Shown piece after piece: positions 1 through 7,629 of a stretch of DNA of 13,473 bases. Where the stretch lies: assembly GCA_044866075.1 (NCBI GenBank), contig JBIOTQ010000147.1, positions 1 through 13,473 of the forward strand. Reading direction: 5' to 3'. Source of the stretch: JBASRP01 sp044866075 (GTDB lineage Bacteria > Actinomycetota > AC-67). The notes below the pieces were generated by a model. It saw only the letters and a list, made by a program, of their open reading frames with translations, was not told where the DNA came from and searched no databases. Made by a program: the position numbers and the translations under genes. The number at the start of each line of letters is the position of its first letter. Positions within the stretch are counted from its first letter, which is position 1.

Positions 1-20
1 CCCCGACTCCTCTCCTCGCG

Positions 21-791
21 TTAGGCCTTCTTGCGCGCCGTGCGGGTCGAGATCACGTACGCCGCGGCTCCGAGAAGGACCAGAGCCAGGGCGAACAGGG
101 CCAGACGGATAACGTCGGCGCCCGTCCTCGTGAGCTTCTTCCCGAGGACCGTGGCCCCCGGCGAGGTGGCCGTCTCGCTCGGAAGAACCGACACGCCGGG
201 GCTCGGCGATTCCGACTCGCTCGGCGACACGCTCGGCGACGGACTGGTCGACGGCGTCTCGCTTGGTGTCGGAGTCGGTGTCGTCGGCGTCGACGTCGGC
301 GAGGACGGGCTCGGCGACGGACTCGGGCTGGACTCGACGTCGTAGCAGAACGAGATGTGGCTGATCTGGTTCGTCTGTCCCTCGCCCGGCGACGTCAGGC
401 CGGTGTCGCTCGTCTCCTCACCCGGGTCGCTGTCGCTGGTCGGGTCGTCGTACCGGTACAGGTACGAGCCGGCGGAACCCGCCTTTACGAACACCGCGTC
501 GATGCCGATGTTGGAGCTCCAATCGAACGTCTTCGTGTCGAAGTTCGTGATCGTCACGGTCAGAGTGCCGTCGGACTTGGTGCCGTTCCCCGGAGGATCG
601 ACCTTCAACTCCTTCCACGTCTGACCGGCCTTCGCGAACTCCGAACAGGTATGGTTCGTGGCTCCCGAGATGAACTCCGGTGTCACCTTCGCCGCGAACG
701 CGGACAGGGCGGCGAACAACACCACCGCGATGACGACGGATGCGAGCGCGATGCCTTTGACACTTCGCGCGAAAGTCTTTGCCCCTGGCAT
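21..791 (-). CDS. Secreted, sortase-anchored-like surface protein with Ser/Pro/Thr stalk
   Basis: The protein has 256 residues and the layout of a Gram-positive wall protein. Residues 1-34 form a signal peptide: a basic start, a hydrophobic stretch at about 13-33 and an AFA-A cleavage site. Residues 35-152 form a small extracellular domain containing Cys49 and Cys149, which could pair as a disulfide, and ending in ISHISFCYD. Residues 154-210 are a low-complexity stalk of Ser, Pro and Thr. The end is a cell-wall sorting signal: LTRTG at 220-224, a hydrophobic segment at about 227-247 and the basic tail RTARKKA. LTRTG departs from the usual LPXTG at the second position. If it is not a sortase substrate, the same tail would serve as a simple membrane anchor. 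Only a G-rich run lies before the ATG as a ribosome site. No specific function is recognised; ligand or partner is unknown. Confidence 0.85.
   Translation of the reverse strand: MPGAKTFARSVKGIALASVVIAVVLFAALSAFAAKVTPEFISGATNHTCSEFAKAGQTWKELKVDPPGNGTKSDGTLTVTITNFDTKTFDWSSNIGIDAVFVKAGSAGSYLYRYDDPTSDSDPGEETSDTGLTSPGEGQTNQISHISFCYDVESSPSPSPSPSSPTSTPTTPTPTPSETPSTSPSPSVSPSESESPSPGVSVLPSETATSPGATVLGKKLTRTGADVIRLALFALALVLLGAAAYVISTRTARKKA
201..332. repeat. Low-complexity DNA encoding the Ser/Pro/Thr stalk
   Basis: This stretch is built from short imperfect repeats read on the minus strand as SP, TP and SE units. On the plus strand it shows repeated ctcggcgac-like blocks. It encodes the extended wall-spanning linker of the surface protein and is expected to vary in length between related strains. 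Confidence 0.6.
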
Positions 792-1002
792 GAAGCCCCC
801 CTTTGTTGGTCAGCGCCGACCGAAGCGACCCATATCCAACACGACTCTGCGAACTGCGCAAGTCGGCGTGTAGAGGACTTGCGTCCCTTTCTACTGCCCT
901 AACCGCATCATCCCTACGAATGATTCAACGAAAACGTCGAGGACAACGGGAGAACAGAGGATGAACCAGGCGGAATCCGGTCGGAGGGGACGGCGACGCG
1001 GG

Positions 1003-1335
1003 CTAGGAGCCCTGCGTCACGCGGAAGAGCTGCTCGAACCAGTTCGGTTGGTCGAGCAGGAGATGGAAGTCGAGGAGATCGTCGTGCGTGAAGGCGGGGC
1101 CCGAGTGCTCCTCGAGGACCTCACCGGGAAGCTCCCACACGACGGCTTTCACGCCGCCGGAGATCAACAGCTGGATCACGCGGTCGTCGGCGGGCTTCTG
1201 GATGTCGGTCGCGCAGCTGGGGCAGCCGAACACGTAGTAGGACGCGGCGGCGTGGGTGCAGACCCTCAGCTCGATGTCGTCGGGCGTGAGTTCGACCTCA
1301 CCGCACGACGGGCACGTGGCTTTGATGGTGGTCAC
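1003..1335 (-). CDS. Small zinc-ribbon protein of unknown function
   Basis: The product is about 110 residues. Two CPSC knuckles (Cys8/Cys11 and Cys38/Cys41) probably bind one zinc ion; Cys26 lies between them. The C-terminal half is acidic with no membrane segment, so the protein is probably cytosolic. The frame stays open up to 1512, but I chose the GTG at 1335 because GGAG lies five bases before it and because the zinc ribbon begins directly after it (VTTIKATCPSC). The upstream extension is rich in Gly and Ser and does not look like part of a domain. Zinc ribbons of this kind may bind nucleic acid or act as structural folds. The sequence does not decide which. The gene stands alone, 211 bases from each neighbour. 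Confidence 0.7.
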   Translation of the reverse strand: MTTIKATCPSCGEVELTPDDIELRVCTHAAASYYVFGCPSCATDIQKPADDRVIQLLISGGVKAVVWELPGEVLEEHSGPAFTHDDLLDFHLLLDQPNWFEQLFRVTQGS

Positions 1336-1516
1336 CTGGGCTCCACGCTTCGGGCGTCCAAACATCCTCGCCCTCGATATCGGCAGAGCCATGAGCCGCT
1401 TGAGTAGCACGTTCGGGGGATAACCACCGCCCGAAAGACCTCCTTCGGACCAAGCGGACACCCCGCAGGCTAGAACCTTCATCGGACCACTCGCACCGCC
1501 GATATATCTCACGAAA

Positions 1517-1532
1517 GCGGGCGGGAGCCCGC
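1517..1532 (+). promoter_or_regulatory. Hairpin in the leader of the first histidine kinase
   Basis: A perfect 6-bp stem (GCGGGC/GCCCGC) with a GGGA loop lies 14 bases before the ATG at 1547. The bases between it and the ATG are pyrimidine-rich and hold no Shine-Dalgarno site. A TATATC at 1502-1507 could be a -10 box, which would place the hairpin in the 5' leader. Its role is unproven; it could affect translation or be chance in GC-rich DNA. Confidence 0.3.
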
Positions 1533-1546
1533 CTCCCTCTCAATCG

Positions 1547-2950
1547 ATGAGCAAACGACCGGGACACGACCAGATCCAACGAGCCCGCTGGCAGCTGTGG
1601 GCCGTTACCTTCGCCATCCTCGGGAGCCTGGCCGGCGTGTTGGTCTTCGTCTCCGGCGGGAACATCAGCGCGCCGCGGCTCGATCCCCTCCCCCAAGGCA
1701 CGCTGCGCGTCGCGCTCCTCGGGCTCATCGTGGCCTTCGTTCTCTACGCCGTCGATCGCGAACGCCATCTGCGCCACCTGGCCGACCGGCTGACGGAGGA
1801 AAAGATCGAAAGCACGCAGCTATCGACGCGCGTGGAATACCTGGCGGAGCTACAGCGCGAGCGCGACACGACCGCGCTGCTGCTCGACGGCGCGGCCGAC
1901 GGCATCGTCGTGGTCGACGAGCATCTGCGCCTGCTGCGCTACAACGCGGCGATGCAGGCGTTATGCGGTCACCCGCGGGATCGCGTCCTCGGCGGCGTCG
2001 CGCCGGTCGTCCTCCAGTTCGCGTCGACCGACGGCGCGTCGCTCCACGGCGCCGACTATCCTCTCGCGGCCGTCTTTTCCGACGGCGCGCCGCGGGCGAT
2101 GGAGCTCCTGCTCCGGCAGCCCGACGGCGCGAACCGCTGGATCTCCGGCACGTTCTCGCCGGTGCGCGATCCGTCGACGGGTCAGCCGGTCCTCGCGCTG
2201 GCGATCCTCCGCGACATCACACAGCAAAAGGAGATCGAACAGCTGCAGCGCGATTTCGTCTCGATCGTCTCGCACGAGCTGCGGGCGCCGCTGACCGCGA
2301 TCAAGGGCTTCGCCAAGACGCTCGTCATGAAGGACGAGGAGCTGGCCCCGGCGACCCGGCGCGAGTTCCTCTCGACCGTGAACGAGCAGGCCGAACGCCT
2401 GGCCCGCCTCGTCGACGACCTGCTGCAGGTCTCCCGCATCGACTCGAAACGCGTCCGCGTCGAGTGGACCGAGGTCGCCGTCGATGAGCTCGTCCGGGAC
2501 CTCATGAGCCAGTTCCACTCGAAGTGGGGCTCGCGTCGCATCCTCATCGACGCGGAGCCGCACCTGCCTCTCGTGCGGGCCGATCGGTCCAAACTGGAAG
2601 AGGTTCTCATCAACCTCATCGACAACGCAATCAAGTATTCGCCCGAGGGGACGCCGGTGCGGGTCACCGCGCGCGGGGTCGGCGACGAGGTCGAGGTCGA
2701 CGTCGAGGATCGCGGCATCGGGATCGCCCCCGAGGACGTCGCGCAGCTGTTCCAGAAGTTCCAGCGGATCACCACGCCGGCGACCCGCGACATCGGCGGC
2801 ACGGGACTCGGGCTCTACATCGTCAAGGGACTCGTCGAGGCGCACGGCGGCCGCGTGTGGGTCGAGAGCATCCCCGGCGCCGGGTCGACGTTCGCGTTCA
2901 CCGTGCCGCGCGCGCGGGCGGCGGTCCTGCGCGAGGAAGCGCCGGCATGA
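1547..2950 (+). CDS. Membrane-bound PAS sensor histidine kinase
   Basis: The 467-residue protein begins with two membrane segments (about 16-37 and 52-69) joined by a short external loop, so it has little room for an extracellular sensor. A charged, probably coiled-coil helix (70-108) leads to a PAS domain (about 110-228, ending in ILRDITQQKEIE), the likely signal input. The HisKA dimerisation domain carries the phosphoacceptor His243 in SHELRAPL. The ATPase domain has an N box (NLIDN, 356-360), G1 (DRGIGI, from 388), an F box (LFQKF, 401-405) and G2 (GGTGLGL, 417-423). All catalytic motifs are intact. It should autophosphorylate and pass phosphate to an unidentified response regulator. Its stop overlaps the start of the next kinase by ATGA, so the two are probably co-translated. 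No Shine-Dalgarno site precedes the ATG, and the signal is unknown. Confidence 0.93.
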   Translation: MSKRPGHDQIQRARWQLWAVTFAILGSLAGVLVFVSGGNISAPRLDPLPQGTLRVALLGLIVAFVLYAVDRERHLRHLADRLTEEKIESTQLSTRVEYLAELQRERDTTALLLDGAADGIVVVDEHLRLLRYNAAMQALCGHPRDRVLGGVAPVVLQFASTDGASLHGADYPLAAVFSDGAPRAMELLLRQPDGANRWISGTFSPVRDPSTGQPVLALAILRDITQQKEIEQLQRDFVSIVSHELRAPLTAIKGFAKTLVMKDEELAPATRREFLSTVNEQAERLARLVDDLLQVSRIDSKRVRVEWTEVAVDELVRDLMSQFHSKWGSRRILIDAEPHLPLVRADRSKLEEVLINLIDNAIKYSPEGTPVRVTARGVGDEVEVDVEDRGIGIAPEDVAQLFQKFQRITTPATRDIGGTGLGLYIVKGLVEAHGGRVWVESIPGAGSTFAFTVPRARAAVLREEAPA

Positions 2951-5031
2951 AGCGGCTCCGCGCGTTCCAACCCCAGCCGGCCGAGCAGCCGGCGTCCACG
3001 ACCCCGGAGGAACTGACCGCGTTCCTCGAGGCGAGCCGCGCGGCCAACGAGCCATCCGATCTGTCCGGCCGCCTCGACCGCATCCTGGCCGCCGCCCTGC
3101 GCTTGCTCGGCGGCGACGAAGGCTCCATCCAGCTGCTCGACGAGTCCGGCGCCGTGCTCGAGATCGTCGCCGCGCGCGGTATCCCGGAAGAGGTCGTCCG
3201 AACGGTCCGCGTTCCGGTCGGACACGGGATCTCGGGACACGTCGTCGCGACGGGCACCGCGCTCTTGTTACCGTCGGCCGTCGACGTCCAGCGGTTCGTC
3301 GGCTTCGTCGAGAAGGAGCGTCAGATCCACGGGGCCGTCTGCGTCCCTCTGCGGGCGCGCGGCCGGACGATCGGCGTGCTGAACGTCGACCTCATGAACG
3401 CGGGACGCCGCTTCTCGGATCACGACCTCCACATCGCCACCCTGTTCGGCGAGAACGCCGCGCTGGCGATCCAGGACTCGAAGCTGCTCGGCAACGCCGA
3501 GCGCTACGCGCGCGAGTTGGAGGGCTTGCGCGGGGCGAGCGTGCGTCTCGCCGCCACCCTCGACATCGAAGAGGTCGGCGACGCCGCCCTCGGCGAGGCC
3601 CTCGGCCTCGCGGGATCGACGGCGGGGTTCCTGGTGCTCGCCGGCGGCGTCGGCCGGAACCTCGAGCTCGCGCGCTACAAAGGACTCTCCCGCTCGGCGC
3701 TGCGCGACGTGATCGCCACGCCGGGGTTCCGGACCTGCTTCGACCGCAGCGACGCCGTCGTCATCCGGCAGGTCGCCTCGGACCCGGTGTTCGCGCCACT
3801 GACCGCCGACATCGGGTCCTGGCCGCTCGCGCTGATCCCCTTGCGCAGCGCCGAAGGCGCGGCCGGCGGACTGCTGGGCGTCGCGCTTCCGAGTGGCGAG
3901 GACGGGCGCGTCGTGCGCACGGTGTCGACCTTCGCCCTGGAGGCCGGGCTTGCGCTGACCAACGCGATGCTGTATCGCGAGATCCTCACCCGCGAGGAAG
4001 AGCTCGAGACGATCGTCTTCAGCGTCCGGCTGCCGATCCTGCTCGTCGACGACCACGGCCTCTTCCGCGCGATCAACCCGGCGGCCGCCGAGACCTTCCG
4101 CATCTCCCCCGACTTCGAGCTGGGGCAGCCGGCGCGCGGGAAGCTGCCGGCTCCCGTCGAGGAGCTGCTTCTCGACGAGACCGACGACGTCCTGCGCGAG
4201 GTCACCCTATCGGTCGACGGCCAGCCCCGCGCGTTCCGCGCGCGCGCCTCGCGCGTCTCGGTCGGCAAAGCGCAGGGCGGCCGCGTCCTGGCGCTGGACG
4301 ACGTGACGGCCGAGCGCGAGTTGGAGCAGCGGAAAGCCGACTTCCTCGCCGTGATCGGCCACGAGCTCCGCACGCCGCTGACGATCATCAAAGGCTTCTC
4401 GTCGACGCTCCGCCGGCGCGGCCACGAGATGGACGACGAGGCCCGCGCCGACGCCCTCGAGCGTGTCGGCGTCCAGGCCGAGCGGCTCGAGCGCCTGATC
4501 GAGGATCTCCTCTACGTGTCGCGGATCGAGACCGCGCGGCCGCCGCTTCGCGTCGCGTGGGACGACCTCGTCGAAGCGGCCACGCACGTGATCGACGAGT
4601 TCCGGCGCCGCGACTTGGCGCGGCCGATAACGCTCCGATCGGGCGTGCCGCAAATCCCTCTGCAGATGGATCGCACGAAGGTCGAACAGATCCTCTACCA
4701 CTTGATCGACAACGCATTGAAGTACTCCGAAGCCGGCACGCCCGTCACGGTCGAACTGGCGCCCACGGACGAGGAAGTGCGCGTCACCGTGATCGACCGC
4801 GGGGTCGGGATCTTCTCCGGCGACCTGCCCCGCCTCTTCCGCGCGTTCGGGCAGCTCGACTCGAAGTCGACCCGCCGACATGGAGGCACGGGGGTCGGGC
4901 TCTACGTGTGCAAGACGCTCGTCGACGCGCTCGGCGGCCGGATCTGGGCCGATTCCACGCTCGGCAAGGGCTCGAAGTTCTCGTTCACCGTGCCGAAGGT
5001 CCCGCCGGTCGCGCCGACAACCGGCGAGTAG
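2947..5031 (+). CDS. Soluble GAF-GAF-PAS sensor histidine kinase
   Basis: The frame is open from 2524, but the start is set at the ATG at 2947, which overlaps the previous stop as ATGA, giving 694 residues. There is no membrane segment. Residues 40-180 form a GAF domain (VPVGHGISGHVVATG, then VCVPLRARGRTIGVLNVD). Residues 195-345 look like a second, more divergent GAF domain. Residues 350-458 look like a PAS domain (ILLVDDHGLFRAINPAA). The HisKA domain has phosphoacceptor His472 (GHELRTPL). The ATPase domain has an N box (HLIDNALKY, Asn589), G1 (DRGVGI, from 617) and G2 (GGTGVGL, 646-652). The kinase core resembles that of the upstream membrane kinase, which suggests that the two arose by duplication and could form heterodimers. 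GAF domains often bind small ligands or cofactors; none can be named here. Confidence 0.92.
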   Translation: MKRLRAFQPQPAEQPASTTPEELTAFLEASRAANEPSDLSGRLDRILAAALRLLGGDEGSIQLLDESGAVLEIVAARGIPEEVVRTVRVPVGHGISGHVVATGTALLLPSAVDVQRFVGFVEKERQIHGAVCVPLRARGRTIGVLNVDLMNAGRRFSDHDLHIATLFGENAALAIQDSKLLGNAERYARELEGLRGASVRLAATLDIEEVGDAALGEALGLAGSTAGFLVLAGGVGRNLELARYKGLSRSALRDVIATPGFRTCFDRSDAVVIRQVASDPVFAPLTADIGSWPLALIPLRSAEGAAGGLLGVALPSGEDGRVVRTVSTFALEAGLALTNAMLYREILTREEELETIVFSVRLPILLVDDHGLFRAINPAAAETFRISPDFELGQPARGKLPAPVEELLLDETDDVLREVTLSVDGQPRAFRARASRVSVGKAQGGRVLALDDVTAERELEQRKADFLAVIGHELRTPLTIIKGFSSTLRRRGHEMDDEARADALERVGVQAERLERLIEDLLYVSRIETARPPLRVAWDDLVEAATHVIDEFRRRDLARPITLRSGVPQIPLQMDRTKVEQILYHLIDNALKYSEAGTPVTVELAPTDEEVRVTVIDRGVGIFSGDLPRLFRAFGQLDSKSTRRHGGTGVGLYVCKTLVDALGGRIWADSTLGKGSKFSFTVPKVPPVAPTTGE

Positions 5032-5036
5032 TCGCC
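5023..5036 (+). terminator. Small hairpin around the kinase stop codon
   Basis: A perfect 5-bp stem (GGCGA/TCGCC) with a GTAG loop encloses the TAG stop of the second kinase. There is no T-run after it, and only 21 bases separate it from the convergent reductase-like gene. It could help end transcription from either side, but it is short and the call is weak. Confidence 0.22.
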
Positions 5037-5052
5037 CGCGGGATCGTCCGTC

Positions 5053-5613
5053 TCACCATCGGACGCGGTGGTGGAGGTGAACGAAGCCGGACGCGAACCG
5101 GAGGACGTCCAGCAGGTCCAGGGCGAACCGCACATCGTTCGGGAGAGCTCGTTTGCCGCCCCCGACCACGACGGGCGCGAGGAACAGATGGATCTCGTCC
5201 ACGAGTCCGGCCGTCATCGCCTGCGCCGCGAGATCCGCCCCGCCGACGATGAGGTCGTGGCGCGACGACGCCTTCATCTCCCGCACGGCGCCGGGATCGA
5301 AGTCGCGCTCGATCCGCGTCCGGGCGCTCGAGATCGTCTCGAGACTTCTTGAGTAGACGACCTTGTCGGCCGCCTGCCAGATGGCAGCGAAGTCCAGCGC
5401 GACGGGAGGCTGTCCGGTCTCGGTGTGGGCCGTCTCCCAGTAGACCATCATCTCGTACATCCGTCGCCCGTAGAGATGGGTTCCGACCGGCCGTATGAGG
5501 TCGTTGACGAAGGCGTGCACCTCGTCGTCGGGCTCGGCCCAGTCGAAGGCGCCGTTCTCGTCCTCGATGTACCCATCGAGCGACGCGATCGCCGAGTAGA
5601 TCAGCTTCCCCAT
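5053..5613 (-). CDS. Dihydrofolate reductase-like (RibD C-terminal family) protein
   Basis: The 186-residue protein belongs to the large family related to dihydrofolate reductase and the reductase domain of RibD. Its opening (KLIYSAIASLDGYIED) matches the family's first strand and loop. TYPE-specific features follow: HLYGRRMYEMMVYW (46-59), and IVGGADLAAQAMTAGLVDEI (122-141), which is the usual nucleotide-binding loop and helix. The last part (LAPVVVGGGKRAL) is also typical. Such proteins are expected to bind NADPH, but most members have no known substrate and this one should not be called folA. The ATG at 5613 lies 10 bases after the pafC stop, so the gene is probably the last in the pafB-pafC unit and may be translationally coupled. 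The frame extends upstream to 5685, but that part overlaps pafC and has no family resemblance. Confidence 0.88.
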   Translation of the reverse strand: MGKLIYSAIASLDGYIEDENGAFDWAEPDDEVHAFVNDLIRPVGTHLYGRRMYEMMVYWETAHTETGQPPVALDFAAIWQAADKVVYSRSLETISSARTRIERDFDPGAVREMKASSRHDLIVGGADLAAQAMTAGLVDEIHLFLAPVVVGGGKRALPNDVRFALDLLDVLRFASGFVHLHHRVRW

Positions 5614-5623
5614 GGCACGATCT

Positions 5624-6604
5624 CTAGCGCGTGTACCCCGCGAGGGTGCGCGCGGCGGCCTCCCGCACGCGGTCGCCGAGGACATCGGGCGCGACGACCT
5701 TCACCGCGTCCCCCAGCCGCAGCACGAGCCGTTCGAGCCACTCGAGGTGCGACGTCCGCAGCGTCAGGCGTGTCCACCCGTCTTTCCGCTGCTCGGCGCG
5801 GTCGTGCGGAGTGACCTCGAGCACCCATCCCGCATCGGGTGAGACGTCGAGCGTGACCTCGATGTCGCGCGCCGACGGAACGAACAGCCGGCCGGCAGCG
5901 GCGCGTTCGGGGTCGAAGTCGCCGGGCGGCGCGAACGTCTCGCCCGTCGGGGCGAGGTCCTTGATGCGGTCGACGCGGAAGAGCCGTTCCTCGCCGCTGG
6001 CGCCGTCGTGGGCCAGCACGTACCAGTTGCCGAGCGTGGAGAACACGACGTACGGATCGATCTCGCGCTCGGTGATCTGATCGCGGCCGAACGAGTAGTA
6101 GGTGACGCGCAACCGCTTGCGATCCGCGATCGCGTCGCGCAGATCGGCCAGCAGCGGCTCGGCCCCGGTCCCCTCGAGCTCGACCGCCACGCGCGAAGCG
6201 AGGTCGGCGGCGGCCGCCGCCTCCTCGGGGGAAAGAGCTTCCTCGATCTTCGCGAGCGCACGGTGCAGTGAATCGCCCTCGGTGAGGCCGGGCAGCGACG
6301 CGAGAGCCCGTCCCATGACGAGCAGGGACACGGCCTCCCACCGCGTCAGCCGCAGGGGACGGGACAGGTAGTCCGCCGCAGCCAGGTGGATGTGGTCGCC
6401 GTCGATCCAGGCCTCGATCATGTCGCCCGGACCGAAGGGCGGCAGGCCGCACACGATCAAGAGCTCGAGGTCGCCGACGAGGTCCTCACGCGTGATCTTG
6501 AAGCGCTCGCAGACCTCGTCGACGGTGGCGCCCGGATGCGCCATCACCCAGGGGACGAGCATCAGAAGACGTTCGAGGCGCGGGCTCGCGCCGAGCCGCG
6601 GCAT
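5624..6604 (-). CDS. pafC: WYL-domain transcriptional regulator PafC
   Basis: The 326-residue protein is the second of two adjacent WYL regulators. Residues 8-75 form a winged-helix DNA-binding region (LLMLVPWVMAHPGATVDEVCERF). The WYL domain (about 155-220) carries the motif as WYV at 194-196 and ends in RLFRVDRIKDL. The C-terminal WCX-like region (about 245-320) completes the family's three-part layout. In mycobacteria PafB and PafC act together as an activator of the RecA-independent DNA damage response; that function is inferred here from homology and gene order. The ATG overlaps the pafB stop by one base (TGATG), so the two should be made in equal amounts. WYL domains are thought to bind a nucleic-acid or nucleotide signal. 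There is no sign of truncation. Confidence 0.88.
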   Translation of the reverse strand: MPRLGASPRLERLLMLVPWVMAHPGATVDEVCERFKITREDLVGDLELLIVCGLPPFGPGDMIEAWIDGDHIHLAAADYLSRPLRLTRWEAVSLLVMGRALASLPGLTEGDSLHRALAKIEEALSPEEAAAAADLASRVAVELEGTGAEPLLADLRDAIADRKRLRVTYYSFGRDQITEREIDPYVVFSTLGNWYVLAHDGASGEERLFRVDRIKDLAPTGETFAPPGDFDPERAAAGRLFVPSARDIEVTLDVSPDAGWVLEVTPHDRAEQRKDGWTRLTLRTSHLEWLERLVLRLGDAVKVVAPDVLGDRVREAAARTLAGYTR

Positions 6605-7557
6605 CAGCCGGCCGCCCGTTCGAGGCGCGCGACGATCTCGGCGCGCAGGTCCTCGGGTTCACTCACCACGGCATCGGCGGCGAAGCCGAGGATCCACGAC
6701 GCGAACATCTCCCGGTCCCCGACCGGGAACGCCATCTCCACCCAGCCGTCGTCGCGCTCGGCGAGCCGCCGGGCCCCGGTACGCCGCTCGACCCACCAGG
6801 CGGTCTCCGGCGCGAACGCGACGCGCGCCTCGGCGGTCGCCTCTCCCTCCCACGGGCCGCGCGGGATCGCGGAGGCGATGTCCTGCGGCGGCTCGAAGTC
6901 CGGGTCCTTCCCGGCGGCCACGCGGATCTTGCCGTCGATGCGGTCGAGCTTGAAGTGCCGCACCTCGCCCCGGAGATGGTCGAAACCGGCGAGGTACCAC
7001 GCGCCGCGGTTGCGAAGAGCGTAGGGATCGACCGTGCGTTCCTGTGCATCTCCTCCCCCGCCGCGCCGGTAGCGGAACGTGACCTTCTTCCGGCGGGCGA
7101 TCGCATCGAAAAGCGTCGCGAGGCCGGGCGCCGACGCGTCGACGCGCGCCTGGAGCCAACCCGTCGCGTCCGCGTCGTCGTCCTCGGCGTGACTGGCGAG
7201 CGACAGCTTCATGAGTGCCCGGTCGGGATCGCCGGGCACCGCCTGCCCCTGCCAGGCTTGGGCGGCGAGCCACAGCGCCGCGCGCTCGTCGGCGCTGAGG
7301 TCGAGCTCCGGAAGCGTCGCGCGCTCTTTCCGGATCAGGTATCCCTCTTCGGCCTCCCACGCATCGGTCGCGACGCGTTCGAGGGGGAGCCCGATCTCGC
7401 GCAGCTCCTCCTTGTCGCGCTCGAACATGCGCTTGAAGGCCACATCCGAGTCGCCGTAACCGGGGATCTTCGCGCGGATCTCGTCGGTCGTCAGCGGACG
7501 ACGCGTCTCGAGCAGCAGCGCGATGAGGTTGACGAGTCGCTCGGTCTTGTTGGCCAC
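6604..7557 (-). CDS. pafB: WYL-domain transcriptional regulator PafB
   Basis: The 317-residue protein has an N-terminal winged helix (residues 4-62, TERLVNLIALLLETRRPLTT followed by a helix with FKRMFERDKEEL), a WYL domain (about 150-215) with the WYL motif itself at 187-189, and a C-terminal WCX-like region to residue 310. With pafC downstream it should form the heterodimeric regulator known from mycobacteria to switch on DNA repair genes. The start is the GTG at 7557, because a TAGCAT box ends six bases before it, which fits a leaderless mRNA; an ATG at 7565 is out of frame. It diverges from the DUF3866 gene, with 72 bases between them. Unlike in well-studied actinobacteria, pafA is not directly upstream but more than 3 kb away. 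Confidence 0.9.
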   Translation of the reverse strand: MANKTERLVNLIALLLETRRPLTTDEIRAKIPGYGDSDVAFKRMFERDKEELREIGLPLERVATDAWEAEEGYLIRKERATLPELDLSADERAALWLAAQAWQGQAVPGDPDRALMKLSLASHAEDDDADATGWLQARVDASAPGLATLFDAIARRKKVTFRYRRGGGGDAQERTVDPYALRNRGAWYLAGFDHLRGEVRHFKLDRIDGKIRVAAGKDPDFEPPQDIASAIPRGPWEGEATAEARVAFAPETAWWVERRTGARRLAERDDGWVEMAFPVGDREMFASWILGFAADAVVSEPEDLRAEIVARLERAAG

Positions 7558-7563
7558 CCGGCC

Positions 7564-7569
7564 ATGCTA
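7564..7569 (-). promoter_or_regulatory. -10 box of pafB (probable leaderless promoter)
   Basis: TAGCAT on the minus strand ends six bases before the GTG of pafB. There is no Shine-Dalgarno site. The spacing would place the transcript start at or next to the start codon. No convincing -35 hexamer is visible. Confidence 0.45.
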
Positions 7570-7615
7570 GAGGAGCCCCGTGCACGCCTCCAGCATCTCG
7601 AGCGGGACGCACGGG

Positions 7616-7621
7616 TAGTCT
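7616..7621 (+). promoter_or_regulatory. -10 box of the DUF3866 gene (probable leaderless promoter)
   Basis: TAGTCT ends eight bases before the GTG at 7630 and fits TANNNT. It supports that GTG as the start and suggests a leaderless transcript covering the DUF3866 gene and the downstream selenoprotein. No clear -35 hexamer is present. Confidence 0.45.
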
Positions 7622-7629
7622 GTCCCGAC

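Noticed and set aside
792..1002. Gene or promoter in the 211-base gap before the surface protein
   Set aside because: No frame with coding character and no -10/-35 pair with good spacing could be supported.
1001..1011. Four-base hairpin GGCT-AGG-AGCC at the zinc-ribbon stop as a terminator
   Set aside because: The stem is too short and no T-run follows on the relevant strand.
1336..1512. N-terminal extension of the zinc-ribbon protein
   Set aside because: The added residues do not look domain-like, and a GGAG site supports the GTG at 1335.
1961..3055. Long minus-strand open frame opposite the kinases, and similar ones at 3268-4056, 7567-8541, 8928-9896 and 11176-12180
   Set aside because: All are rich in Arg, Asp, Gly and Ala, resemble no family, and lie antisense or out of frame to well-recognised genes; such frames are common in GC-rich DNA.
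6955..7629. N-terminal extension of the DUF3866 frame
   Set aside because: It is antisense to pafB and low in recognisable structure; the promoter spacing supports the GTG at 7630.
7558..7629. Mycobacterial PafBC-type promoter motif (TTGTC-rich block before TANNNT)
   Set aside because: I looked for the -35-region block near the pafB, DUF3866, pafA and lgt promoters and did not find it; only the -10 boxes are present.
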